Positions 7,982 through 14,959 of a stretch of 15,684 nucleotides of DNA are shown here, in pieces. Both the position numbers and the translations under genes were made by a program. The stretch is taken from contig DAHVFH010000190.1 in assembly GCA_027317105.1 (NCBI GenBank), positions 1 to 15,684 of the forward strand, given 5' to 3'. The number at the start of each line of letters is the position of its first letter. Position 1 is the stretch's first letter. The notes under the pieces were generated by a model that worked only from the letters and a program-made list of their open reading frames with translations, was not told the origin of the DNA and did not search any database. Source of the DNA: Cytophagales bacterium (lineage in GTDB: Bacteria; Bacteroidota; Bacteroidia; Cytophagales; Cyclobacteriaceae).

Positions 7982-8017
7982 AGTTCAAATATGAACGAAT
8001 GTGTCCGTAAACGGACG
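7982..8017. promoter_or_regulatory. Tandem dyads, candidate activator (UAS) sites
   Basis: Two inverted repeats of the same form lie in tandem: AGTTCA-AATA-TGAACG (7982-7997) and TGTCCG-TAAA-CGGACG (8002-8017). Their centres are exactly 20 bp apart, two helical turns, and the proximal one is centred about 60 bp upstream of the sigma-54-like element of the adaptor gene. Position, tandem phasing and recurrence before the first permease fit upstream activating sites of an NtrC-type regulator; the obvious candidate is encoded at 8533-9918. Confidence 0.6.
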
Positions 8018-8026
8018 AAAAAAATG

Positions 8027-8034
8027 TAGATTTG
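8027..8034 (+). promoter_or_regulatory. Bacteroidota-type -7 box for the rightward genes
   Basis: TAGATTTG matches the Bacteroidota -7 consensus TAnnTTTG exactly on the plus strand. No good -33 TTTG is seen 17-21 bp upstream; that position is occupied by the TGTCCG dyad (8002-8017). It would start a transcript near 8041 covering the four-helix-bundle gene and perhaps the two-component pair. Confidence 0.4.
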
Positions 8035-8135
8035 AGAACAAAAGCCCTGAATAATCTTAAAAAATAGGCTTTTGCTTTGCGGTACAAAGGTTGCGGATGG
8101 AAGGGTACATGTTACAAGTTTCAAGTAAGATCGCC

Positions 8136-8414
8136 ATGAAATGTTACAGGGATTTAGAAATCTACATCGAGTCAAATAAGTTAGCTATCAAGGTTCAGAA
8201 AATCGCCTTGTCCCTTCTCAAGTTTGAATTATACGAGGAAGGTAGTCAAATCAGAAGGTCGTCAAAGGCGGTAACCTCATTAGTCGTTGAAGGATACGGG
8301 CGGAAGCGTTGCATGGCTGATTTCATCAAGTACTTAGTCTATTCCCATGCAGCGTGTGACGAAACAATGGTTCACCTTGAGTTCTTGTATGAAACCGAAA
8401 AATTTGATGGTTAA
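8136..8414 (+). CDS. Four-helix bundle protein (23S rRNA intervening-sequence type), frameshifted
   Basis: This 92-residue frame begins MKCYRDLEIYIESNKLA, the conserved start of the four-helix-bundle family named after proteins encoded in 23S rRNA intervening sequences. It contains the family hallmarks KFELYEEGSQIRRSSKA, VVEGYGR and SHAACDET. Family members usually run to about 115-125 residues; this one stops early at EKFDG. The missing C-terminal helix is encoded immediately downstream in another frame (8411-8500), so the gene appears broken by loss of one base near 8409-8411. The start at 8136 fits the family; an upstream in-frame ATG at 8091 adds non-conserved residues. The cellular role of the family outside rRNA insertions is not established. 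It lies between the exporter control region and the regulator gene. Confidence 0.8.
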   Translation: MKCYRDLEIYIESNKLAIKVQKIALSLLKFELYEEGSQIRRSSKAVTSLVVEGYGRKRCMADFIKYLVYSHAACDETMVHLEFLYETEKFDG

Positions 8415-8500
8415 TCAGTGAGTACAGCATCCTAAGCAAAAAGATAAACAAATTTATCCAGTGGGTAGAAGATCATTGGAACGCAACCCGAAACGTGTAA
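8411..8500 (+). pseudogene. Out-of-frame C-terminal helix of the four-helix bundle gene
   Basis: In the frame shifted by one base relative to 8136-8414, this stretch reads LISEYSILSKKINKFIQWVE and then DHWNATRNV before TAA at 8498-8500. KINKFIQWVEDHWN is the typical last helix of four-helix-bundle family proteins. Adding one base near 8409-8411 would give one 121-residue protein of normal family length. Confidence 0.8.
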
Positions 8501-8532
8501 CCCGAATACCTAAAACTTGAAACTGAATTATT

Positions 8533-9918
8533 ATGACCGAAACAAGGCAAGGAAAAATTCTAATCGTAGATGACAACGAGGACTTGTTAAAAGCAGCGAA
8601 GATGCACCTCAAGCGGCATTTCGCTCAAGTGGATATTGAGAAAAATCCGGAGAGCATCCCTACGCTCATGGCTAATGAAGACTACGATGTGATCTTGCTC
8701 GACATGAACTTCACCAAAGATGTAAGTAGTGGTAGCGAAGGATATTACTGGCTTCAAAAAATATTAGATATTGATCCCTCATCGGTCGTGGTTTTAATTA
8801 CCGCCTATGGTGACGTGCAAATGGCCGTGAAGGCGATCAAAGCAGGAGCTACCGATTTCGTATTGAAACCCTGGGAAAATGAAAAACTGCTAGCCACCCT
8901 TTTCTCCTCCATGCGCCTGCGTGAGTCGCGCGACCAGGTGGAAACGCTGAAAATAAAAAACCAGGAGATTAATCATGTTATCAATGAGAAATTCAGTGAC
9001 ATCATCGGCCAAAGCCAGGCGATGCAAAAGATTTTTCAAACCATAGAAAGGGTAGCCCAAACCGATGCCAATGTGTTGATACTCGGAGAAAATGGTACGG
9101 GCAAAGAAATGATTGCCCGCGCCATCCATCGCAATTCTGCTAGAAAAAGTGAATCCTTTGTGGCGGTGGATTTGGGATCAGTTACGGAAACCCTTTTTGA
9201 GACTGAATTATTTGGTCACAAAAAAGGGGCTTTCACCGATGCTAAAGAAGACCGCGTTGGGCGCTTTGAATTGGCCAATGGTGGCACCTTATTTTTAGAT
9301 GAAATTGGCAACCTCTCCATGCCCTTGCAAGCCAAACTTCTCACCGTTTTGCAAAACCGAAAAGTAAGCCGTGTTGGGGCCAATAAAGAATTGCCCATCG
9401 ACATCCGGTTGATCTGCGCCACCAACATGCCTTTGTATGACATGGTGAAAGAGAACAAATTCCGACAAGATCTTCTTTACCGGGTCAACACCATAGAAAT
9501 CGAGATCCCTCCCTTGCGCGAAAGACCTGAAGATATTCCACCGCTTGCCCACTTTTTCCTAAAAAGCTATGCATCGAAGTACGAAAAAAATATTTCTAAA
9601 ATTAGTGATGCCGCTATTGCCAGAATGAACAAGCATTCCTGGCCGGGGAATATCCGCGAACTGCAACATGCCATTGAACGTGCTGTGATTATGAGTTCTT
9701 CGCATGTGCTGCAACCAGAGGATTTTAATCTGAACGTTTCCAATGTAAAAGAAAATGAACCTGGGCTAAATCTGGATGCCTATAACCTGGAGGAAGTAGA
9801 GAAATTGCTTATCCGAAAAGTGCTGAAAAAATATAACGGCAACATCACTCAGGCGGCAACCGAACTCGGACTTACCCGTTCATCGCTGTACAGAAGGTTG
9901 GAGAAACATGGACTTTAA
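8533..9918 (+). CDS. Sigma-54-dependent response regulator (NtrC family)
   Basis: A 461-residue cytoplasmic transcription activator in three parts. The receiver domain (about 7-125) has acidic residues D13/D14, phospho-acceptor D57, T90 and K112. The AAA+ domain (about 155-325) has Walker A GENGTGKE at 185-192, the sigma-54 contact loop GAFTDA at 232-237, Walker B GTLFLDE at 251-257 and arginine-finger region FRQDLLYR at 310-317. A Fis-type helix-turn-helix lies at about 420-461 (GNITQAATELGLTRSSLYRR). The loop has D where the classical GAFTGA has G. It should receive phosphate from the kinase encoded 81 bp downstream and use ATP to open sigma-54 promoters, most plausibly the two sigma-54-like promoters of the exporter. 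Confidence 0.95.
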   Translation: MTETRQGKILIVDDNEDLLKAAKMHLKRHFAQVDIEKNPESIPTLMANEDYDVILLDMNFTKDVSSGSEGYYWLQKILDIDPSSVVVLITAYGDVQMAVKAIKAGATDFVLKPWENEKLLATLFSSMRLRESRDQVETLKIKNQEINHVINEKFSDIIGQSQAMQKIFQTIERVAQTDANVLILGENGTGKEMIARAIHRNSARKSESFVAVDLGSVTETLFETELFGHKKGAFTDAKEDRVGRFELANGGTLFLDEIGNLSMPLQAKLLTVLQNRKVSRVGANKELPIDIRLICATNMPLYDMVKENKFRQDLLYRVNTIEIEIPPLRERPEDIPPLAHFFLKSYASKYEKNISKISDAAIARMNKHSWPGNIRELQHAIERAVIMSSSHVLQPEDFNLNVSNVKENEPGLNLDAYNLEEVEKLLIRKVLKKYNGNITQAATELGLTRSSLYRRLEKHGL

Positions 9919-9919
9919 G

Positions 9920-9981
9920 AGATTCAAAATTTGAAATTCAAGATTCCAAATTGGGGAAAAGAAGTTTTGAATTTTGAATCT
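9920..9981. repeat. AT-rich inverted repeat between regulator and kinase genes
   Basis: AGATTCAAAATT (9920-9931) is the exact reverse complement of AATTTTGAATCT (9970-9981), with a 38-nt spacer of similar TTGAA/TTCAA character. There is no T tract. It occupies nearly the whole 81-bp gap between the two-component genes and may be a degenerate interspersed repeat or an mRNA structure. Confidence 0.6.
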
Positions 9982-9999
9982 GAAATTTCGAATTAAAAT

Positions 10000-11337
10000 A
10001 TGAAAGACTTTCGCATACGGATTTTAATTAGGGTACTTTTTTTGACGTTCACGGTAGCGTCCGCTGAATTTATGTTTGGTCGGCCCAATATGATCTTTGC
10101 GGCAGGGCTTACCTCCGTCATCATTCTATTTCAAGTATGGGAAATTTATCGGTTCGCCTCTCAGACCAACCGCAAGCTCACGCGATTTTTAGAATCGGTG
10201 CGCTATTCTGATTTTATTTCTGGCTTTGCCGCGGATAACAAACTTGGCAAAAGTTATAAAGAACTAAACCACGCATTCAATGAAGTGCTGGAGGCATTTC
10301 GAAACACCCGTTCTGAAAAAGAAGAAAGCTGGCAATACCTCAACACCGTGGTGCAACAAGTCCGCACGGGCATTCTCTCTTTTGATCATGAAGGCAACAT
10401 TCAACTGATGAATGCCAATGCCAAACGGTTTGTCAATGAGGCCAACTTGAAAAACATCAACGAACTGGCAGAAAAAAATGAAAAACTTTTCAAAGCGTTA
10501 AAAGAAGTTCAGTCGGGAAAAGGAACACTTTATAAAACCAACGAGTTTCTACTTACGATCCAGGCCACGGAAATGCGGATACGGGGAAACACTGTAAAAT
10601 TAGTAACGCTCCAAAACATTCAGACGGAATTACAAAAACAAGAAATCGAATCTTGGCAAAATTTGACGCGCGTGCTGCGCCATGAGATCATGAATTCCAT
10701 TACCCCTATTTCTTCCCTTACCTCAACCCTTCGTGAAATTTTAGACACAGAAATGATCGTTAACGGAAATGATTACAAACTGAAAAGTGAAGCTGCAGAC
10801 GATTTGCGCGAAGGCCTTGCCACCATCGAAAACCGAAGCAAAGGATTGATAAAATTTATTGACGCCTATAGGGAGTATACTTCATTGCCGCAGCCAAAAA
10901 TCAAGACAGTTCTTTTAAAAGGGCTCATCGAAAAGACCGCCCAGTTCATGCGGCAGGAACTAAAGAAAACCAATATCGTGTTCACGCATTCCTGCAGTTC
11001 AGAATACCTCGCGATTCAGGCGGATGCCGAAATGATTGAGCAAGTGCTGATTAATTTAGTGAAGAATTCCATGGAGTCGCTTGCGCATACTGATTCCGGA
11101 GTAATCGAGTTGAATGGAAAATATATCGATCAATCCATTATAATCGAAGTGATCGACAACGGTCCTGGAATAATTCCCGAAGCCATAAATAGGATTTTTG
11201 TTCCTTTTTTTACAACCAAGAAATCAGGCTCAGGCATTGGCCTTGCCTTATCTAGGCAAATCATGCAAATGCACAACGGATCGCTCACGGTAGAGTCAAA
11301 GCCAGATATTCGAACCATGTTTACATTGCATTTTTGA
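10000..11337 (+). CDS. Sensor histidine kinase (NtrY/NtrB-like)
   Basis: A 445-residue membrane-bound kinase. Two hydrophobic helices (about 8-25 and 31-48) are separated by only a few residues, so there is almost no periplasmic sensor and the signal may be sensed in the membrane or cytoplasm. A HAMP-like linker and a PAS-like segment (about 108-210, with GILSFDHEGNIQLMNANA) follow. The phospho-acceptor region is RHEIMNSITP with H228, and the catalytic domain shows N-box N352-N356, DNGPG at 386-390, FVPFFTTK and the G2 box SGSGIGLALS. The RHEIxNxxTP form is common in NtrY-like kinases. It follows the response regulator and is presumably its partner; the pair likely controls the exporter genes on the other side of the shared control region. 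Confidence 0.93.
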   Translation: MKDFRIRILIRVLFLTFTVASAEFMFGRPNMIFAAGLTSVIILFQVWEIYRFASQTNRKLTRFLESVRYSDFISGFAADNKLGKSYKELNHAFNEVLEAFRNTRSEKEESWQYLNTVVQQVRTGILSFDHEGNIQLMNANAKRFVNEANLKNINELAEKNEKLFKALKEVQSGKGTLYKTNEFLLTIQATEMRIRGNTVKLVTLQNIQTELQKQEIESWQNLTRVLRHEIMNSITPISSLTSTLREILDTEMIVNGNDYKLKSEAADDLREGLATIENRSKGLIKFIDAYREYTSLPQPKIKTVLLKGLIEKTAQFMRQELKKTNIVFTHSCSSEYLAIQADAEMIEQVLINLVKNSMESLAHTDSGVIELNGKYIDQSIIIEVIDNGPGIIPEAINRIFVPFFTTKKSGSGIGLALSRQIMQMHNGSLTVESKPDIRTMFTLHF

Positions 11338-11380
11338 CACATTTGGTTCACTTTTTAAAATAATTTAAAAATATCCGTAC

Positions 11381-11407
11381 AGTACTTGGCCATACATAGT
11401 ACTTTTG
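11381..11407 (+). promoter_or_regulatory. PadR promoter with overlapping AGTACT repeats
   Basis: TACTTTTG at 11400-11407 matches the Bacteroidota -7 box TAnnTTTG and lies 37 nt before the PadR start. The palindrome AGTACT occurs at 11381-11386 and 11398-11403, 17 bp apart, the second overlapping the -7 box. That placement suits repression by PadR of its own promoter. The -33 element is not clear. Confidence 0.5.
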
Positions 11408-11443
11408 CGTATAACATCATAAGATCGACTTAAAAAACGGATT

Positions 11444-11785
11444 ATGAACCTTGAAAACACGCAAATTCAGATGAGAAAGGGGATTTTAGAATATTGCATT
11501 TTGCAAATCATTGCGCGAGGAGAAACGTATGCCTCGGACATGCTAAACGAATTGACGCTGGTCAAAATGATTGTCGTTGAAGGCACCCTGTATCCTTTAC
11601 TTACCCGGCTAAAAAATGCTGGACTTCTTGAATACAAATGGGTCGAGTCCAAGTCCGGACCACCTCGTAAATATTACAAGCTTACCGAAGATGGCGAAAA
11701 ATTTATGAAAGGCCTTTCGGAAACTTGGCAAGATCTAGTGCACTCAACCGAAATGATCAGAAGCAACTCCACCACTACCGTTTAA
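11444..11785 (+). CDS. PadR family transcriptional regulator
   Basis: A 113-residue winged-helix repressor. It starts with MRKGILEYCILQIIARGETYASDML, typical of PadR, followed by the recognition and wing part VVEGTLYPLLTRLKNAGLL and the wing sequence SGPPRKYYKLTEDG. It lacks the long C-terminal extension of full-size PadR proteins and belongs to the short class in which the last helix (about 90-105) forms the dimer. It is followed after 23 nt by the PspC gene, a pairing common in Bacteroidota, so both are probably one operon. The likely target is its own promoter, where AGTACT repeats overlap the -7 box. The inducer is unknown. Confidence 0.93.
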   Translation: MNLENTQIQMRKGILEYCILQIIARGETYASDMLNELTLVKMIVVEGTLYPLLTRLKNAGLLEYKWVESKSGPPRKYYKLTEDGEKFMKGLSETWQDLVHSTEMIRSNSTTTV

Positions 11786-11808
11786 TCAACACCTCTATTC
11801 ACACTGTT

Positions 11809-14181
11809 ATGAAAAAAACACTCAGCATCAACGTAAGCGGCATCATCTTTCACATTGAAGAAGACGGTTATGAAACGCTGCGCAAATACCTCGATTCCAT
11901 CAATCGCTACTTCAGCTCCTTTGACGACAGCAGCGAAATCATTGCAGACATCGAAAACCGCATAGCCGAGATTTTCCTGTCAAAGCTCAACGAAGGCAAA
12001 CAGGTGATCACAGCCGAAGACGTGGCACAATTGATGGTGGTTATGGGCAACGTAAACGACTTCAAGGCTGCCGATGATACCGATAGCCATCGCGATGAAT
12101 TTTCCGCTGAGCCGAAAAAGAAAGGGGCTCGCTCTCAATCAACACAATCCACGGAGCACAGAAAATTAGTGCGCAATAAATCGAACAAAGTGTTAGGCGG
12201 TGTTTGCTCGGGGTTTGGCCATTATTTCGATATCGACCCAGTATGGCCGCGCTTGATCTTCGCCTTGCTCACCCTCGGCTATGGAGGCGGGCTGGTGATC
12301 TACATCATCCTCTGGATTGTTTTACCTGTGGCGGAAATCGAAGAAGAATCCACTGCGAAGAAAATGTATCGCGACCCCGAAAGCAAAGTCTTAGGCGGAG
12401 TAGCTGGTGGCATTGCCGCTTTCTTCGGATGGGATGTGGTGCTTGTCCGTGTGTTGTTTGTGATTATGTCTTTCTTCGGTGGTTTCGGTATTGTCCTTTA
12501 CATCATCCTTTGGATTTCTATACCCGAAGCAAAAACAATTACGGAGCGAATGGAAATGCAAGGTGAGCCAGTAACGCTCTCCAACATCGAATCAAGTATA
12601 AAAAAAAACCTAAACGAAAAAGATGATGATGAAAGTGCCTTTGCAAAAATAATTTTGCTTCCATTCCGCGCCATCGCAGCAATTCTTTCCTTCCTTGCCA
12701 AAATCTTAGGTCCAGCGCTAAAAGGACTGGTTGATATATTGCGGGTGACGATAGGCATTTGCATCTCACTGGTAGGTTTGCTACTGGTACTTTCAATACT
12801 ACTCGCTTTTGGTTTGCTATTCGGAGTTGTGTCTTCCTCTTCGTTGCCCAGTTGGTGGGATGGCCTTAGTCTACCCATTGACGCAATAAAATCTACATTT
12901 TCAGTTTGGGTATTTGTCGCGGCATTTCTTGTGGCCTTGATTCCGGCAATATTTATTCAATTGTTGGGGAGCTCTATCATTTCAAAACGAGTTGTATTCC
13001 GTCCGATGGTAGGCTGGGCATTGTTTGTTCTTTTCTTCGTGAGTGTTTTAGTGCTTGCCGTCACGGTACCCCAGATCATCTTTTCCTTTCGAGAAGAAGG
13101 TGATTACAAAGTTGAAAAGACCTTTGACCTTGACAGGAAAACGGCCGTATTGAAAATCAAGGAGACCGGCCTTGACGATTACCGAGTGACCGACCTTACC
13201 ATAAAGGGCTATGACGGCAAACAAGTGAAATTGATCGAACGTTTTATTTCGCAAGGCACTTCGCACAAAAATGCTATCGAAAATGCTAAGATGATAACCT
13301 ACAATGTGCAGCAGGCCGACAGCGTGTTCACGTTCGACTCGAACATAACCTTTAGCAAAGATGCCAAATTCAGGGCGCAACGCCTTGAAATGGATCTTTA
13401 CATTCCCTACAATACTTTATTCGTGATCAACGAAGAAATGTGGCGTCTGATTGACAACAATTACCGTGATTATGACGGCTATCGCGATTCTAATTTTGAT
13501 AAAACCTGGAAAATGACCGAACATGGATTTGAATGCGTGAACTGCACACAACCTACAGAAGAAAAAGCGCTGGCTTTAAACGATCAATATGGGCTGAAAG
13601 ATTTTGACGAGCTAGATATCACCGGGATTTTTGATTTGGTCATTCGCCAAAGCGATGTGTATTCGGTGGAATTGAAAGGATCTGAAAGTGAGAAGAAAAG
13701 GTTTCGGGTAGATCAATCGGGTGACCGGCTGGAGATTGATTATCGCTCGCGGAACAAAACCTTTTGGCTCAACGACCATGACGATGAAACGGTAAAAATT
13801 CTAATTTCCATGCCAAACTTACAAAAACTAAAAGTGAAAGGCGCTGGCAAAATAAGGATAGAAGGATTCCATGAAGAAAGCATGGATATTTCGCTGCTTG
13901 GTGCCATGACCTGCGATGCTAATTTGTATGCAAGAAATCTTCAGCTCGATCTTTCCGGCCCAATGGTTTTTGAATTGGATGGCGATGGTGATTTTCTTGA
14001 AGCAGACGTAAACAAGGTAGCCCAGCTGAAAGCGAGTGGCTACGAAGTGCGCCATGCAATTGTGAATGCTCGTGAATTGGGCCGCGCCCGAGTGAATGCA
14101 AGAGAGACAGTCGAGATAGAGACTGACTTTACAGGCTCGGTAAAATACCAGGGACATCCGGAGGTGATTAAGAAGGATTGA
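11809..14181 (+). CDS. PspC-domain membrane protein with C-terminal GIN/DUF2807-like domain
   Basis: A 790-residue protein; the ATG at 11809 gives the conserved start MKKTLSINVSGIIFHIEEDGYE, whereas an upstream in-frame ATG lies inside the padR gene. Residues 1-88 are a soluble domain common to Bacteroidota PspC proteins. Two PspC domains follow at about 118-175 (KVLGGVCSGFGHYFDIDP) and 184-241 (KVLGGVAGGIAAFFGWD). Further membrane helices lie at about 300-440, including LLLVLSILLAFGLLFGVV. The C-terminal part (about 600-780) is beta-rich and repetitive (DELDITGIFDLVIRQ, LQKLKVKGAGKIRIEG), like the head GIN/DUF2807 fold. It probably acts in envelope stress sensing with the PadR regulator; the exact role is not known. 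Confidence 0.9.
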   Translation: MKKTLSINVSGIIFHIEEDGYETLRKYLDSINRYFSSFDDSSEIIADIENRIAEIFLSKLNEGKQVITAEDVAQLMVVMGNVNDFKAADDTDSHRDEFSAEPKKKGARSQSTQSTEHRKLVRNKSNKVLGGVCSGFGHYFDIDPVWPRLIFALLTLGYGGGLVIYIILWIVLPVAEIEEESTAKKMYRDPESKVLGGVAGGIAAFFGWDVVLVRVLFVIMSFFGGFGIVLYIILWISIPEAKTITERMEMQGEPVTLSNIESSIKKNLNEKDDDESAFAKIILLPFRAIAAILSFLAKILGPALKGLVDILRVTIGICISLVGLLLVLSILLAFGLLFGVVSSSSLPSWWDGLSLPIDAIKSTFSVWVFVAAFLVALIPAIFIQLLGSSIISKRVVFRPMVGWALFVLFFVSVLVLAVTVPQIIFSFREEGDYKVEKTFDLDRKTAVLKIKETGLDDYRVTDLTIKGYDGKQVKLIERFISQGTSHKNAIENAKMITYNVQQADSVFTFDSNITFSKDAKFRAQRLEMDLYIPYNTLFVINEEMWRLIDNNYRDYDGYRDSNFDKTWKMTEHGFECVNCTQPTEEKALALNDQYGLKDFDELDITGIFDLVIRQSDVYSVELKGSESEKKRFRVDQSGDRLEIDYRSRNKTFWLNDHDDETVKILISMPNLQKLKVKGAGKIRIEGFHEESMDISLLGAMTCDANLYARNLQLDLSGPMVFELDGDGDFLEADVNKVAQLKASGYEVRHAIVNARELGRARVNARETVEIETDFTGSVKYQGHPEVIKKD

Positions 14182-14258
14182 TGCTGGTCGCTGGATTCTT
14201 GTGGAATATCAACAAGAGCGATATCAGCGATCTTCCAAGGTTATTTAAGCTCAATCGA

Positions 14259-14285
14259 TAAGGGTTTCTTTTGATATTACCCTTA
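14259..14285. repeat. Hairpin before the ATPase fragment
   Basis: TAAGGGT (14259-14265) pairs with ACCCTTA (14279-14285) around a 13-nt loop. It lies 78 nt after the PspC gene stop and 4 nt before the ATG of the ATPase fragment. With no T tract it is a weak terminator candidate; it could also mark the edge of the accessory segment. Confidence 0.4.
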
Positions 14286-14289
14286 AAGA

Positions 14290-14571
14290 ATGGTACATCG
14301 AGCCGTCTCTGCCAAATTAATAAGTCTGTCACGAAAATTTCCGGTGGTGGGTCTTCTTGGCCCAAGGCAATCGGGTAAAACTACACTTGCTAAAGCACTG
14401 TTTCCAAAAAAACCTTACGTTAGTTTTGAAAACCAAGACACAATACAATTAGCATCTCAAGATCCTCGGCACTTTTTATCTACCTATAAAAACGGGGCAG
14501 TCTTTGATGAAATTCAGCGCGTGCCACATTTGCTTTCCTGTCTTCAGGTTGACACGAGAATTAATCTATAA
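14290..14571 (+). pseudogene. Truncated AAA/DUF4143-type ATPase
   Basis: This 93-residue frame matches the start of the AAA_14/DUF4143 family of predicted ATPases. It has KLISLSRKFPVVGLLGPRQS leading into Walker A GPRQSGKT at 24-31, YVSFENQDTIQLASQDPRHFL, and Walker B AVFDEIQRVP near 70-78. Family members are normally about 370-400 residues and carry a C-terminal nuclease-like DUF4143 domain. Here the similarity ends around LLSCLQ, followed by seven unrelated residues and a stop. No continuation is visible in the other frames downstream, so the rest seems deleted rather than frameshifted. These ATPases are often mobile or accessory genes of unclear function; this copy is unlikely to be active. 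Confidence 0.85.
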
Positions 14572-14584
14572 GGTTTAATGACGG

Positions 14585-14616
14585 CTTTTTAAAACCCCAT
14601 TTTAATGGGTAAAAAG
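14585..14616. terminator. Terminator-like hairpin after the ATPase fragment
   Basis: CCCATT (14596-14601) and AATGGG (14604-14609) form a tight stem with a 2-nt loop, flanked by CTTTTT (14585-14590) and AAAAAG (14611-14616), which can extend the pairing around a small bulge. Read on the minus strand, the stem is followed by GTTTTAAAAAG, a modest terminator; on the plus strand no T tract follows. Confidence 0.45.
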
Positions 14617-14633
14617 GATAGTTATAAACTATT

Positions 14634-14704
14634 TGTGTAAATATTCACATTAATAGTTGCTTAATATATCATTATTATATTATAATTGTGCAATAATACA
14701 CAAT
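14634..14704 (+). promoter_or_regulatory. Two CRP/FNR-like dyads before the small gene pair
   Basis: TGTG-TAAATATT-CACA (14634-14649) and ATTGTG-CAATAATA-CACAAT (14685-14704) share the pattern TGTG-N8-CACA, similar to CRP/FNR-family sites. Their centres are 53 bp apart, about five helical turns. The second ends 3 nt before the ATG at 14708. The surrounding 130 bp are strongly AT-rich. The binding protein is unknown, and simple repression or autoregulation is equally possible. Confidence 0.4.
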
Positions 14705-14707
14705 AAT

Positions 14708-14959
14708 ATGAATACAGCTGAATTCAAAAAATCTGAAATAGCGCTACTGGATTTCACCAAAAGAAATTTTGAAAAGCCAAGTGATTGTCGAAATGTCGAC
14801 CAGATTAGGTTCTATGTGAGGGAGTTATGCTTAAAAATTGAGGACTACGAAAAGAAATTTAATTACGTTCCGTCCTGGGCGTATTCGCTAATTACCCAAT
14901 ACAATACGGTGTACAATAAATTAGTTTATGTGGAGTTTGAGAAAGCGTATGGACAATGA
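14708..14959 (+). CDS. Unrecognised 83-residue protein
   Basis: I do not recognise this family. The protein begins MNTAEFKKSEIALLDFTKRN and is mostly charged and aromatic, with probable helices (VDQIRFYVRELCLKIEDYEKK and the tyrosine-rich SLITQYNTVYNKLVYVEFEK). There is no signal peptide or membrane segment. The ATG at 14708 is preferred over an upstream ATG at 14657 because the extra residues (LNISLLYYNCAIIHNN) come from the AT-rich promoter-like stretch containing a dyad. Its stop overlaps the start of the next gene as ATGA, so the two are almost certainly translated together. Small size and overlap resemble toxin-antitoxin pairs, but no known motif confirms this. Confidence 0.7.
   Translation: MNTAEFKKSEIALLDFTKRNFEKPSDCRNVDQIRFYVRELCLKIEDYEKKFNYVPSWAYSLITQYNTVYNKLVYVEFEKAYGQ

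Noticed and set aside
11725..11808. Upstream in-frame ATG extending the PspC protein by 28 residues
   Set aside because: The extension lies mostly inside padR in another frame and is not protein-like for this family; the conserved start is at 11809.
12498..12878. 126-codon frame antisense to the PspC gene
   Set aside because: It is the shadow of a well-supported coding frame, with serine- and arginine-rich composition typical of antisense frames. The same applies to the other antisense frames across the permease, adaptor, ATPase and regulator genes.
14181..14261. 26-codon frame starting in a TGATG overlap with the PspC stop
   Set aside because: Too short, no recognised similarity, and ends just before a hairpin. 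Overlap alone is not enough to call a gene.
14657..14707. Upstream in-frame ATG extending the 83-residue protein by 17 residues
   Set aside because: The extra codons come from AT-rich DNA that contains a dyad next to the ATG at 14708, so it is more likely promoter or operator.
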